Shown: positions 30,932-38,835 of the stretch, one piece after another
How positions within the stretch are numbered: position 1 is the first letter of the stretch
Layout: each line of letters opens with the position of its first letter
Source of the DNA: Alicyclobacillus herbarius DSM 13609
GTDB taxonomy: Bacteria > Bacillota > Bacilli > Alicyclobacillales > Alicyclobacillaceae
Assembly (NCBI RefSeq): GCF_000430585.1
Contig: NZ_AUMH01000014.1
Span: 33,141 to 97,140, forward strand
Length of the DNA stretch: 64,000 nucleotides
Direction: 5' to 3'
The notes under the pieces: model-generated
The model's input: the letters and a program-made list of their open reading frames with translations, nothing else
Database searches by the model: none
Told to the model about the DNA's origin: nothing
Made by a program: the position numbers and the translations under genes

Positions 30932-31013
30932 GTGGACCATCATGCACCGCCGGCATCCAACCGGTAAATGGCGTCATTGGCGCCTGATACACGCAAAAGG
31001 AGAGGAGTCGACC

Positions 31014-31349
31014 ATGGCGCAGAATCCAAACGAGATTGCCAATCCGAAGCCGCCGTATGAACCACACGTCAAAGGACCGGAATTGAACGATCGCGATCGA
31101 CTCAATGACATTTTGGTGACGGAGAAATACCTGACGGACGGACTGAACAGCGCTGTCCGTGAGGCGAGCCACGACGCATTGTTTCAGGACCTGATGGCAA
31201 TCTTTCAGGAAACGCATCAGATGGCACGGGAGATCTACAACACGATGTTCCAACAGGGTTGGTACAAATTGGAGGCGGAACAGCCGCAGAAACTACAGCA
31301 GGCTTATCAGCAGTTCCAAGGCTATTCTTCCCAGTTTCCGTACCACTGA
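31014..31349 (+). CDS. CotF family spore coat protein
   Basis: 111 residues matching CotF more fully than its neighbour: LNDRDRLNDILVTEKYLTDGLN, then EASHDALFQDLMAIFQETHQMAREIYNTMFQQGWYKLE, and the tyrosine/glutamine-rich end QQAYQQFQGYSSQFPY. Expected to be a minor coat component in the mature spore. AAAAGGAGAGGAG precedes the ATG. It pairs with the shorter CotF-like gene upstream. Confidence 0.9.
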   Translation: MAQNPNEIANPKPPYEPHVKGPELNDRDRLNDILVTEKYLTDGLNSAVREASHDALFQDLMAIFQETHQMAREIYNTMFQQGWYKLEAEQPQKLQQAYQQFQGYSSQFPYH

Positions 31350-31360
31350 CAAACCGCTTG

Positions 31361-31387
31361 CGGGTGCAGGGAGGTCTCCTGCACCCG
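31361..31387 (+). terminator. Strong hairpin after the coat gene pair
   Basis: CGGGTGCAGG (31361-31370) and CCTGCACCCG (31378-31387) are exact reverse complements with a seven-base loop, 12 bases after the coat-gene stop. There is no T-run, so termination efficiency is unclear. A TATAAT at 31490-31495 upstream of lysA lacks a good -35. Confidence 0.55.
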
Positions 31388-31525
31388 ATTGGCAGGCTTC
31401 ACTCGCATACCCCGAACCGCTGCTCTATCCTCTCGACTCGTCTTCTTGTCCTTCTATTGCAATGTCCATAGTTCTTGCATAGAATCGTATATAATTTCAA
31501 TCGGTCGAAGGGGGCGGGCGGATTC

Positions 31526-32860
31526 GTGCACTTGTCGGGAACTATGGAGATAGGTGGAGACGGCCGTCTGTATATTGGCGGCTGTGATACCACCGAGTTG
31601 GCCGCCCGCTTTGGCACGCCTCTCATCGTCTATGATGAGGCGCTCATCCGCGAAAACATTCGCCGGTTTCATCGGGCGTTTGAGCGTCAAGGGGTGCAAT
31701 ACACGGTTGCCTACGCGGCCAAAGCCTTTTGCACCATCGCGATGTGTCAACTGGCGAACGAAGAAGACTGCGCCCTGGACGTTGTCTCCGGTGGTGAACT
31801 CTATACTGCACTGGCAGCCGGTGTGCCTGCCGAGCGGATCCACATGCACGGGAATAACAAGACGCCCACCGAGTTGGCGTATGCGCTCGACGTTGGCATC
31901 GGGGTCGTGGTTGTCGATAATTTTCATGAGTTGTTTCTGCTTGATCAGTTGGCCCGGGAAAAAGGGATGACCGTCCGCATTCTCCTGCGGATTTCACCCG
32001 GGGTCGAGGCACACACCCACGATTACATCATGACCGGACAGCAGGACAGCAAGTTTGGTTTCGACTTAGCCAGTGGGCAGGCAGCCGAGGCGCTGCAGAC
32101 GGCTTCCACCTTGACGGGGGTAGAGTGCATCGGTCTGCACTCGCACATCGGGTCGCAGATCTTTGACAGCGCGGGCTTTGTTGCGGCCGCGGAGCGGTTG
32201 GCTAGCCTCTACAGAAACGGATTAGAACTCAGCTTGCCGTTTTCGGTGCTCAACCTCGGGGGCGGGTTTGGGATTCGTTACACCGAGGGCGATCCGGTGC
32301 TTGATGTCGAGCGTTTGATTGCCGACATGGTGCAGGCGGTCGCCCGTCAGTTTGAGGGCGTGGGTATGCCAGAAATCTGGGTGGAGCCGGGGCGTAGTAT
32401 CGTCGGCGCTGCCGGCGTGACACTGTATACGGTCGGATCGATGAAAATGATTCCGGGTGTCCGCAATTACCTCGCGGTAGACGGGGGCATGACCGACAAC
32501 CCGCGTTATGCGTTATATGGAGCGAAATACCAAGCCCTGCTTGCCAATCGGGCGAACGAACCGGTAGCAGATGTTTGGACAATCGCCGGGAAATGCTGCG
32601 AGAGCGGCGATTTGCTGACACGGGATACGCCGCTCCCGAACCCACAGAGCGGCGACATCTTGGCCGTGCTGGCTACGGGGGCCTACAATTATTCGATGGC
32701 CAGTCATTATAATCGTTTACCAAAACCGGCGGTCGTGTTTGTCCGGGATGGCGAGGCCCAACTGGTTGTCGAACGCGAGACGTGGCAAGACATCCTGCGG
32801 CAAGATCGGCCGCTGCGACGAGCGCCGCAGCCGGTGACGGCGGGCGTTCCACACGCTTGA
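31526..32860 (+). CDS. lysA: Diaminopimelate decarboxylase
   Basis: The PLP-dependent, alanine-racemase-fold enzyme that makes L-lysine from meso-diaminopimelate, the last step of lysine synthesis. K66 in YAAKAFC is the PLP lysine. HSHIGSQI, the phosphate-binding LGGGFGIRY, EPGRSIVG and CCESGD (the active-site cysteine/glutamate from the other monomer) are all present. GTG 31526 gives 444 residues; its ribosome site (AAGGGGG) is about ten bases away, and an ATG at 31544 has none. It converges on the GerPA-like genes with only 24 bases between stops. Confidence 0.95.
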   Translation: MHLSGTMEIGGDGRLYIGGCDTTELAARFGTPLIVYDEALIRENIRRFHRAFERQGVQYTVAYAAKAFCTIAMCQLANEEDCALDVVSGGELYTALAAGVPAERIHMHGNNKTPTELAYALDVGIGVVVVDNFHELFLLDQLAREKGMTVRILLRISPGVEAHTHDYIMTGQQDSKFGFDLASGQAAEALQTASTLTGVECIGLHSHIGSQIFDSAGFVAAAERLASLYRNGLELSLPFSVLNLGGGFGIRYTEGDPVLDVERLIADMVQAVARQFEGVGMPEIWVEPGRSIVGAAGVTLYTVGSMKMIPGVRNYLAVDGGMTDNPRYALYGAKYQALLANRANEPVADVWTIAGKCCESGDLLTRDTPLPNPQSGDILAVLATGAYNYSMASHYNRLPKPAVVFVRDGEAQLVVERETWQDILRQDRPLRRAPQPVTAGVPHA

Positions 32861-32884
32861 AAGCCTGGGGTGGAAGGGCTGCCG

Positions 32885-33139
32885 TCAGGGGCCTTCCAAC
32901 ATTGGGGTGGCGTTGTTTTTCAGGTCGTTGTCGAGGGTGGGCTGCCCCACAGCCATCCATGTATTCAACGCTCCAAACATGGTGTATTCAAAGGCGAATT
33001 GGCCGTAATTTGTGCCCAGAAGACTAAGGTTGGGAGAGTTCGCGTCCCAACCGTTTTGCATGTTTTGACCCGAAAAGACGCCGACTTGGTTCGAAGAGCC
33101 GCCAAAGACGATGCCGCCCAGGTTGACAATCGCAGCCAC
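32885..33139 (-). CDS. GerPA-like spore protein, paralog 1
   Basis: 84 residues. It shares with the next two genes the pattern VGVFSGQN(M/I)QNxWDxxSPxxxxxG, and a GQPxxDxDxKxNxxPM end. The GQN..WDSHS and D-D-N spacing recalls the GerPA/GerPF family of small spore-coat permeability proteins, but similarity is weak and seen by eye. Translation starts at GTG 33139 with AAGGGAGTG upstream. It is last of three tandem minus-strand copies. Confidence 0.65.
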   Translation of the reverse strand: MAAIVNLGGIVFGGSSNQVGVFSGQNMQNGWDANSPNLSLLGTNYGQFAFEYTMFGALNTWMAVGQPTLDNDLKNNATPMLEGP

Positions 33140-33154
33140 CGAGCTTCACTCCCT

Positions 33155-33406
33155 TCACCCGGTAATCATGGGGGATGCGTTATTCTTGATGTCCGTATCG
33201 ATGACCGGCTGCCCTAGCCACCAACGGTCCTCAACGAAGGCAACGAGAGCTATCTTTTGTGACGCGTTCCCAGACATAGTGCCCATGGCATTGACCGTCG
33301 GGGAGTTGGCATCCCAGTTGTTTTGCATATTTTGTCCCGAGAAGACGCCGACACAGTTGGAGGCGCCACCAATATTAAGCTGTCCAATCTGCACAAACGC
33401 GGGCAT
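33155..33406 (-). CDS. GerPA-like spore protein, paralog 2
   Basis: 83 residues, closest to paralog 1 (SNCVGVFSGQNMQNNWDANSP against SNQVGVFSGQNMQNGWDANSP, differing at only two aligned positions). The C-terminus reads WWLGQPVIDTDIKNNASPM. The ATG has GGGAGGA before it. The gene sits 15 bases upstream of paralog 1 and 39 bases downstream of paralog 3, so the three form one operon that arose by duplication. No signal peptide or membrane helix. Confidence 0.68.
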   Translation of the reverse strand: MPAFVQIGQLNIGGASNCVGVFSGQNMQNNWDANSPTVNAMGTMSGNASQKIALVAFVEDRWWLGQPVIDTDIKNNASPMITG

Positions 33407-33445
33407 CCCGGATTCCTCCCTTATCGTGTGTATCCGGCCAGCCTC

Positions 33446-33697
33446 TTATGTCCCAATGGTCAAAGGGCTGTGATTCCCTTTCCAATCCCCGTCATAAATC
33501 GGCTGGCCATAGATGCTGCGACTCTGCACCCAAGCGAAGTGGCAGTGGCTGCGATTTGCGTCTCCCATCGAGACGCCAAATGCGACCGTCGTGGGACTGT
33601 GGGAATCCCACGCATTTTGAATGTTTTGTCCTGTAAAGATACCCACGTTGTCGATCCATCCGCCGCTGTGGATGGCACCGAGCTGCACAGAAACCAT
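33446..33697 (-). CDS. GerPA-like spore protein, paralog 3
   Basis: 83 residues, first of the three-gene operon and the most divergent: WIDNVGIFTGQNIQNAWDSHSP near the start and IYGQPIYDGDWKGNHSPL at the end. It alone has WDSHS, which is closest to the GerPA-type motif, and a HCHF cluster in the middle. AAGGAGG lies ten bases before the ATG at 33697. The reading frame runs on upstream without a stop, but no good start is seen there. It is divergent from the fumarase gene. Confidence 0.68.
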   Translation of the reverse strand: MVSVQLGAIHSGGWIDNVGIFTGQNIQNAWDSHSPTTVAFGVSMGDANRSHCHFAWVQSRSIYGQPIYDGDWKGNHSPLTIGT

Positions 33698-33788
33698 AAC
33701 GACCGCCTCCTTGTTCGTCACGGTATGCGTGGTGGAAGGCATTGGTGCGTCCACAGCGGCATCTTCGGTAACTGGCGAAATTCGTAAG

Positions 33789-33797
33789 TGATATAAT
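33789..33797 (+). promoter_or_regulatory. Extended -10 promoter of the fumarase gene
   Basis: TGATATAAT is a perfect extended -10 about 37 bases before the fumarase start, in the 136-base divergent gap to the GerPA-like operon. No strong -35 is seen at 17 bases, which is common with an extended -10. Confidence 0.6.
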
Positions 33798-33833
33798 AGA
33801 AAAGGCGAACTGATACGTGAGGGGGAACCGGCC

Positions 33834-35357
33834 GTGAACACGATGCAGGAGAGCATTCTGCAACTGATAACGGAAACATCGACCAACCTACCGCCCGACG
33901 TCCGGCGAGCGATTAAACGGGCGCAGCTGCAAGAAGAGTTCGGAACCCGAGCGGCTTTGGCGCTCAACACGATTGTCGACAACATCGTCTCTGCGGAAGA
34001 AGACGTACAGCCGATTTGCCAAGATACGGGCATGCCCACGTTCATTGTCCACTGTCCCGTGGGATTTAACCAGTTGACGCTGGCGGAAGACATCCGCGAA
34101 GCTGTGCGGGAGGCTACGCGGCGGGGTGTGCTGCGGCCGAACTCGGTGGATCCATTGACCGGGAAAAACACAGGGGACAACCTCGGGCCGGGCACTCCGG
34201 TCATGCACTTTCACCAGTGGGACAAGGATGAGTTGGACATCCGACTGATTCTCAAAGGCGGCGGTTGCGAGAACAAAAACATTCAGTACGCGCTGCCGAC
34301 GGAGCTGGAGGGGCTGGGCCGAGCCGGCCGTGACTTGGAAGGCATTCGCAAGTGCATCCTGCACGCAGTGTACCAGGCGCAAGGTTACGGGTGCAGTGCG
34401 GGCTTCATCGGCGTCGGCATCGGCGGCGACCGCACCACAGGCTACGAATTGGCCAAGGAACAGCTGTTCCGAGAACTGGACGACACCAATCCCAACGAGA
34501 TCCTGGCCGAACTGGAGAAGTACATTATGGAAACCGCTAACCGATTGGATATTGGCACCATGGGGTTCGGCGGCAAGGTGACCTTGCTCGGCTGCAAGAT
34601 TGGGGTCATGAACCGTATCCCAGCCAGCTTTTATGTCTCCGTGGCATACAACTGCTGGGCATTCCGGCGTTTAGGGATTGTAGTCGATCCGTCCACCGGT
34701 GCGATTCGGCGCTGGCTCTACCGCGACCAGGAGGAGAAGCTGGAGCGTCCGACCGAGGCGTTCAATACCGAAAACGCCATCGTTCTCGAAGCGCCCATCT
34801 CGGAAGAGCAAATCCGTAAACTCAAGGTGGGCGATGTGGTCCTGATTCGGGGAGAGATTCATACCGGGCGTGACGAATTGCACAAATACCTGATGCATGC
34901 CGATTCCCCGGTCGACCTTCAGGGCGGCATCCTGTATCACTGCGGCCCGGTCATGCTCAAGGATGAAGACGGGAACTGGCATGTCAAAGCCGCTGGACCG
35001 ACGACCAGCTCCCGCGAAGAACCCTATCAGGCGGACATCATTGAGAAGTTTGGGATTCGCGCCGTCATCGGCAAAGGCGGCATGGGGGCCAAGACGTTGG
35101 CCGGCCTGCAAAAGAGCGGCGCGGTCTATCTGAACGCGATTGGCGGAGCTGCACAGTACTACGCACGTTGCGTCAAGCGCGTGACCGGCGTGGATTTTCT
35201 CGATCAGTTCGGCGTTCCCGAGGCGATGTGGCACTTGGAAGTCGAAGGGTTCCCAGCTATCGTCACGATGGACGCGCACGGCAACAGCCTGCATAAAGAG
35301 GTGGCCGACCACTCGCTCGTCAAGCTGGAAGACTTGAAAGAGCCGGTGTTTGCCTAA
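33834..35357 (+). CDS. Class I fumarate hydratase (iron-sulfur, alpha and beta parts fused)
   Basis: An oxygen-sensitive [4Fe-4S] lyase that interconverts fumarate and malate in the citric-acid cycle. The N-terminal part has the cluster-cysteine contexts QPICQDTGMPTF, GGGCENKN and GYGCSAGFIGVGIGGDRT. The C-terminal (beta) part begins near residue 305 and contains LKVGDVVLIRGEIHTGRD, HCGPV and AVIGKGGMG. At 507 residues both parts lie in one chain, as in E. coli FumA/FumB, whereas many Gram-positive and archaeal members are split. GTG 33834 follows GAGGGGG. Class I tartrate dehydratases are related, but the fused length favours fumarase. Confidence 0.92.
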   Translation: MNTMQESILQLITETSTNLPPDVRRAIKRAQLQEEFGTRAALALNTIVDNIVSAEEDVQPICQDTGMPTFIVHCPVGFNQLTLAEDIREAVREATRRGVLRPNSVDPLTGKNTGDNLGPGTPVMHFHQWDKDELDIRLILKGGGCENKNIQYALPTELEGLGRAGRDLEGIRKCILHAVYQAQGYGCSAGFIGVGIGGDRTTGYELAKEQLFRELDDTNPNEILAELEKYIMETANRLDIGTMGFGGKVTLLGCKIGVMNRIPASFYVSVAYNCWAFRRLGIVVDPSTGAIRRWLYRDQEEKLERPTEAFNTENAIVLEAPISEEQIRKLKVGDVVLIRGEIHTGRDELHKYLMHADSPVDLQGGILYHCGPVMLKDEDGNWHVKAAGPTTSSREEPYQADIIEKFGIRAVIGKGGMGAKTLAGLQKSGAVYLNAIGGAAQYYARCVKRVTGVDFLDQFGVPEAMWHLEVEGFPAIVTMDAHGNSLHKEVADHSLVKLEDLKEPVFA

Positions 35358-35376
35358 GCCTCAGCGGGGCATCGGA

Positions 35377-36141
35377 TCAGCGGGACGGCGGTTTGCGGCT
35401 CGGTGCCGTGGGTACGCCGAGCCGCGTCCCGCGATAGTGTTCAGGCAGGACGGCGAACGTATACCCGGTTTGCTTCAAGTAATGAATCACCTGGGGCAGA
35501 GCTTGTACCGTGTAACGGCTGCTGGTGTCGATGCCGTCGTGCATAAGAATGATGGACCCAGGCCGCGTATCGCGTTCTACGACCTGCAAAATCGAGTTGG
35601 CTCGTGTCGCCCGCCAATCGTTCGTATCCACGGTCCACATCGCAATCGGGTGACCGAGTTTCCGTACAGCCTCCACGTTGTGGGGGTTCAGGATGCCCCC
35701 AGGCGGTCGAAAATACATCGGTCGCACGCCGCAGGCTGCCTGAATGGCCTGGTCGGCGCGGCGTACTTGCGCCTCCACCCAGCGTTGATTCTGATCGACA
35801 ATGAACGTGTGGTAATACCCGTGGTTGCCGATTTCGTGCCCTTCACGATGCATACGCCGAACCAGCCACGGGTATTTTTGTGCCCGAAAGCCAAGGACAA
35901 AAAACGTGGCATGAACGTGTTCGCGCGCCAAGATGCTCAACACCTGCGGCGTCCATAACGGATTCGGTCCATCGTCGAACGTCAGGTAAACCACTTTTTT
36001 CGTCGGCGTGGCTGCGTAAACGGCAGAGCCTTGTTTTTCATGAACGGGCATCAGCAAGGAGGCGGTGCAAAAGGTACTGACAAACGCGAATTGGGAGAGC
36101 CGGCGTCGGAACCGGCTAGAGGTTTTCAAATTCCAGCGCAT
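35377..36141 (-). CDS. Secreted polysaccharide deacetylase (NodB fold)
   Basis: A 254-residue carbohydrate esterase family 4 enzyme, probably acting on peptidoglycan or another wall glycan outside the cell. A basic N-terminus and hydrophobic stretch (FAFVSTFCTASLLM) up to about residue 42 form a signal peptide or anchor. The catalytic motifs follow in order: TFDDGP, HEIGNHGYYH (metal-binding histidines), RPPGG, WTVDTNDW and LMHDG. The start at 36141 has GGGGTGAG upstream. It converges on the fumarase gene with 19 bases between. An inverted repeat GCGGCTCGG/CCGAGCCGC at 35395-35424 inside its end may help terminate. Confidence 0.9.
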   Translation of the reverse strand: MRWNLKTSSRFRRRLSQFAFVSTFCTASLLMPVHEKQGSAVYAATPTKKVVYLTFDDGPNPLWTPQVLSILAREHVHATFFVLGFRAQKYPWLVRRMHREGHEIGNHGYYHTFIVDQNQRWVEAQVRRADQAIQAACGVRPMYFRPPGGILNPHNVEAVRKLGHPIAMWTVDTNDWRATRANSILQVVERDTRPGSIILMHDGIDTSSRYTVQALPQVIHYLKQTGYTFAVLPEHYRGTRLGVPTAPSRKPPSR

Positions 36142-36197
36142 GGTGCATCTCACCCCTGTCGGAGTATGCGGCGGGGTAGGCGCATTTATACAATACA

Positions 36198-36230
36198 ATT
36201 CGGCCGGGGAGGCTTCCTCCCCGGCCGAAT
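36198..36230 (-). terminator. Perfect 15-bp inverted repeat terminator
   Basis: The arms at 36198-36212 and 36216-36230 are exact reverse complements with a three-base loop. The core is GGCCGGGGAGG, so the stem is very stable. Reading the minus strand, a T/A-rich tail (TTGTATTGTATAAAT) follows, fitting termination of the LysM-3D gene that ends at 36295. The deacetylase gene begins 57 bases further on. Confidence 0.85.
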
Positions 36231-36294
36231 CGACTGACCGTCCAAGACGACCTGCGACCATGCATCAGTTTTACGATGCATCGGGCCACAAAAT

Positions 36295-37176
36295 TTACTT
36301 GAGAATATAGACCTTCACTTGCTGAAGACCAAACTGACTGGCTTTTGCTTGGCTGGTCGGAACATAGATGTCAATTCGAGTGCCGTCAATTGCACTTCCC
36401 ACGTCGGTGGCGTGGGCAATCATACCACCTGTCGGCAGGCCGTCAAACGAGTAGCCGGTGATGTATACCGTGGAACCCAGCGGAATGACGGACGGATCGA
36501 CCGCAATCGTGCCCACCTTGAGCGGATGGCCGTAGTAATCGACCGGTCCCCAGCCGTTTTCATCCGCCGCCGCGGTATACGCGGAGGCGGTACAGGTGAT
36601 TTCCTTCGTGTACGATACCGGGGCGTTGCTCACAGCTTGGGTGTGCTGGGACGTTTGGACGGACGTCGTTGCCTGAGTCAATCCGGCTTGGGTCTTTGGG
36701 TATGCGCGGGCGGCGTGCCGCTCTGTCGGAACTTGAATATCGGCATCCGTCGTCTGCACCGCGGCTTGCGGGCCTTTAGGCAGCCAAACTGTCATCCCAG
36801 GCTGCAGATGATACGGGTCCACGCCGGGGTTTAACGCGAGCACCGACTGCAGGCTGACACCTAGACGGCGTGCGAGTTTCCAAAACGTGTCGCCCTTAGC
36901 AATCGTATAAGCCTGACAAGCCTGACGCTGATCTGCACGGGTTTTCTCAGGCAGTTGGACCTTCAAACCGGGATACAAATTGAGCGGATTTACATCAGAA
37001 TTGGCGGCCAGCAACTGGCTAAGCGGAATGTGCTGTTTGTGTGCAATGGACCAAAAGGTATCGTTGTTGTGAATGGTATAGGTACGTGTCGATGCCAGTG
37101 CCGGAACGCTCAGCATCGCCATCGTCGATCCGGCCGCAGCCAAAGAGAGACTCCACTTTTTCATTGAGAAACGCAA
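36295..37176 (-). CDS. Cell-wall protein with two LysM domains and a 3D domain
   Basis: A secreted peptidoglycan-binding protein, probably a wall hydrolase of the YocH/resuscitation-factor-like group. A signal peptide (LSLAAAGSTMAMLSVPALA) is followed by two LysM repeats (YTIHNNDTFWSIAHKQH... and YTIAKGDTFWKLARRLG...), a Thr/Gln-rich linker, and a C-terminal 3D (double-psi barrel) domain. The 3D domain carries the GTIAVDPSVIPLGSTVYI and ATDVGSAIDGTRIDIYV motifs with the three conserved aspartates. AAAGGAG lies eight bases before TTG 37176, which gives 293 residues; an ATG 12 bases later is the alternative. A ydaO-type riboswitch sits immediately upstream, and a terminator follows. Confidence 0.9.
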   Translation of the reverse strand: MRFSMKKWSLSLAAAGSTMAMLSVPALASTRTYTIHNNDTFWSIAHKQHIPLSQLLAANSDVNPLNLYPGLKVQLPEKTRADQRQACQAYTIAKGDTFWKLARRLGVSLQSVLALNPGVDPYHLQPGMTVWLPKGPQAAVQTTDADIQVPTERHAARAYPKTQAGLTQATTSVQTSQHTQAVSNAPVSYTKEITCTASAYTAAADENGWGPVDYYGHPLKVGTIAVDPSVIPLGSTVYITGYSFDGLPTGGMIAHATDVGSAIDGTRIDIYVPTSQAKASQFGLQQVKVYILK

Positions 37177-37194
37177 TCGATTCACTCCTTTGTT

Positions 37195-37314
37195 TGCCGA
37201 CGAGGTTAGTTGTCGGGTTCGGATTGTGAGTATCAACCCTGCGCAGACTTCTCTGCGGTTCACCCCGAGCCTGTCACCGTTCCCAGGCAGAAAAATCCCC
37301 CGTACTTCACGGCA
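37195..37314 (-). promoter_or_regulatory. ydaO/yuaA-type cyclic di-AMP riboswitch
   Basis: The minus-strand leader of the LysM-3D gene carries the conserved boxes of the ydaO class in order: TACGGGGGA, then GGGGTGAACC with a stem GCAGA/TCTGC, AGGGTTGATACTC, ATCCGAACCCGACAACTAA and CCTCGTCGGC. TGCCG at the 5' side can pair with CGGCA at the 3' end as the closing stem. The known class binds c-di-AMP, usually lowers expression, and often controls wall hydrolases and osmolyte or potassium transport, which agrees with the gene behind it. The 3' strand of the closing stem ends about four bases before AAAGGAG, so translation may be affected as well. Confidence 0.88.
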
Positions 37315-37442
37315 TGGAAGTTTTGGCCCAAACAGCGTAACATGAACAGTAGGACAGGGAAACCCACAAATCATGGCCGCAATGCCATCCGTGTGGCGCC
37401 GTTGGTAGACTTTGTCCCTCAAGTGCGTGCCCGGACAACCTT

Positions 37443-38759
37443 TCACCCTTCGTTGTCTGGGAATCGGCGTACCAACCGCCACAGCTGCCGATAGGGAGAG
37501 AGGTCTTCGGCGGAGACTCGGTAGAGGCGACCGGGATGGGAGTGGTTGACGCTGCAAAACCAATAAACAGAAACGGCGTAGGACAACAGGTAGGAGAGTG
37601 TGGAAGCCGAGGCGGCGCCCAACAGCCCATGGGCAGGAATCCACAGCCAACCGCAGACCACATTGGTCGTCAAACAGAGTCCATTCATCCAGATGGCGGT
37701 ACGGGGTTGGCCCAGCTGGTGAATCGTGAATTGCAGGATGACGTTGTTGGCGGCTTTGGCGACGAAACCGGGCAACAGAACCAGGGCGGGCAGAACCGCA
37801 TCCATGTAACGGTGACCGAAGACAGCCGGAATGAACCAAGGATAGACAAGGGATAAACCGAATGCCGCGCAACTGGCCGTAATCAGGGTGTGGCGCGACG
37901 ACAATTCGACGATTTGTACCGCGTCCTGGCGATCCCGCCCGGCGAGGCGGCGATATACGACCTGTACAATCGATCCGGAAATCTGTACGAGGACTTCGCC
38001 GGCGGTGACGGCGATGGCGTAGTCGGCGGCGGCCGTCGCACCGGCCAGCGCGGCGACCAACCAGAAGTCCACCCGATAGTTGGCGTAGTTCACAAGGTTG
38101 CAAACGGATTGCCAGGCTCCGTAGTGAAACAGTCGCTGCGCGTGGTTCCGGTCCCAGCGCCAGCGCCAGGCGCCAGGTCCGATGCAGCGGTAGGCGATCC
38201 ATAGTCCTACACCTGCCGCCACTACCCAACTGGCGAGCCAAGCTCCGTAAGTCCGACTCAGCAAATCCACGCCAGATTTGGGCAGATACAAAGCGCAGGG
38301 GTAGAACAGGACAAAAGTGAGTGATTGCAGGGTGTTGGCCCGGTTGAGTTGCACGATGACGCCAGACCCCTGCAACAGGCTGCTGGCGTATCCAAACAGC
38401 GCGGCCAAGGCCAAGACGGGACCAGCCCAGAACAGAGAATGCGGGATACGACCTGTAAACCACCACGCCATCGTCCAGGTACTCAGCCAGATACACGCCG
38501 CCGAGAGCACCATCAGCGGGTTGCCGGCACGCGTTATCGCAACTCCTTTCTCTGGTCGTTTGGCAAGCGCAAAGGCGTGAAAGACGGAAAAGCCGTTGAG
38601 GTACGTCTGCCCGAGCAGCATGATGGTCGTCGTAAGCTGAAAATCGGCACGGTCTGCTTTACTTAGTACGCGCGCGGTCAACACGCCCGCGGCGAAGGCA
38701 AGGGCGGACACGGTCAATTTATACAAGAACGTTCGGGTCGTTAACATCGAAGCCTGCAT
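37443..38759 (-). CDS. Oligosaccharide flippase / polysaccharide exporter (MOP superfamily)
   Basis: A 438-residue integral membrane protein with about 12-14 hydrophobic segments, like Wzx-type lipid-linked sugar flippases. Features include SKADRADFQLTTTIMLLGQ in the first loop, NYRVDFWLVAALAGATAAADYAIAVTAGEVLVQI in the middle (typical of the family), and VFGHRYMDAVLPALVLLPG near helix 9. No glycosyltransferase genes surround it, so the substrate is unknown. No clear ribosome-binding site precedes ATG 38759, and an ATG at 38747 is possible. It is divergent from the pdp-cdd fusion. Confidence 0.82.
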   Translation of the reverse strand: MQASMLTTRTFLYKLTVSALAFAAGVLTARVLSKADRADFQLTTTIMLLGQTYLNGFSVFHAFALAKRPEKGVAITRAGNPLMVLSAACIWLSTWTMAWWFTGRIPHSLFWAGPVLALAALFGYASSLLQGSGVIVQLNRANTLQSLTFVLFYPCALYLPKSGVDLLSRTYGAWLASWVVAAGVGLWIAYRCIGPGAWRWRWDRNHAQRLFHYGAWQSVCNLVNYANYRVDFWLVAALAGATAAADYAIAVTAGEVLVQISGSIVQVVYRRLAGRDRQDAVQIVELSSRHTLITASCAAFGLSLVYPWFIPAVFGHRYMDAVLPALVLLPGFVAKAANNVILQFTIHQLGQPRTAIWMNGLCLTTNVVCGWLWIPAHGLLGAASASTLSYLLSYAVSVYWFCSVNHSHPGRLYRVSAEDLSPYRQLWRLVRRFPDNEG

Positions 38760-38764
38760 ATGGA

Positions 38765-38794
38765 TTGGTGTGGCTCAAAATGGATGATTATAAC
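38765..38794 (+). promoter_or_regulatory. Possible promoter of the pdp-cdd gene
   Basis: TTGGTG (38765-38770) and TATAAC (38789-38794) are separated by 18 bases in the 76-base divergent gap. It would give a leader of about 35 bases. The hexamers are imperfect, so this is tentative. Confidence 0.4.
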
Positions 38795-38835
38795 CATACA
38801 ATGCGCGCTGCGGCGAAAGTGCGAGGGGTGCAGGG

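Noticed and set aside
37177..38496. Very long upstream extension of the LysM-3D reading frame
   Set aside because: The frame is open through the flippase gene and the riboswitch, but the sequence is a shadow of the flippase. The signal peptide and ribosome-binding site place the start at 37176.
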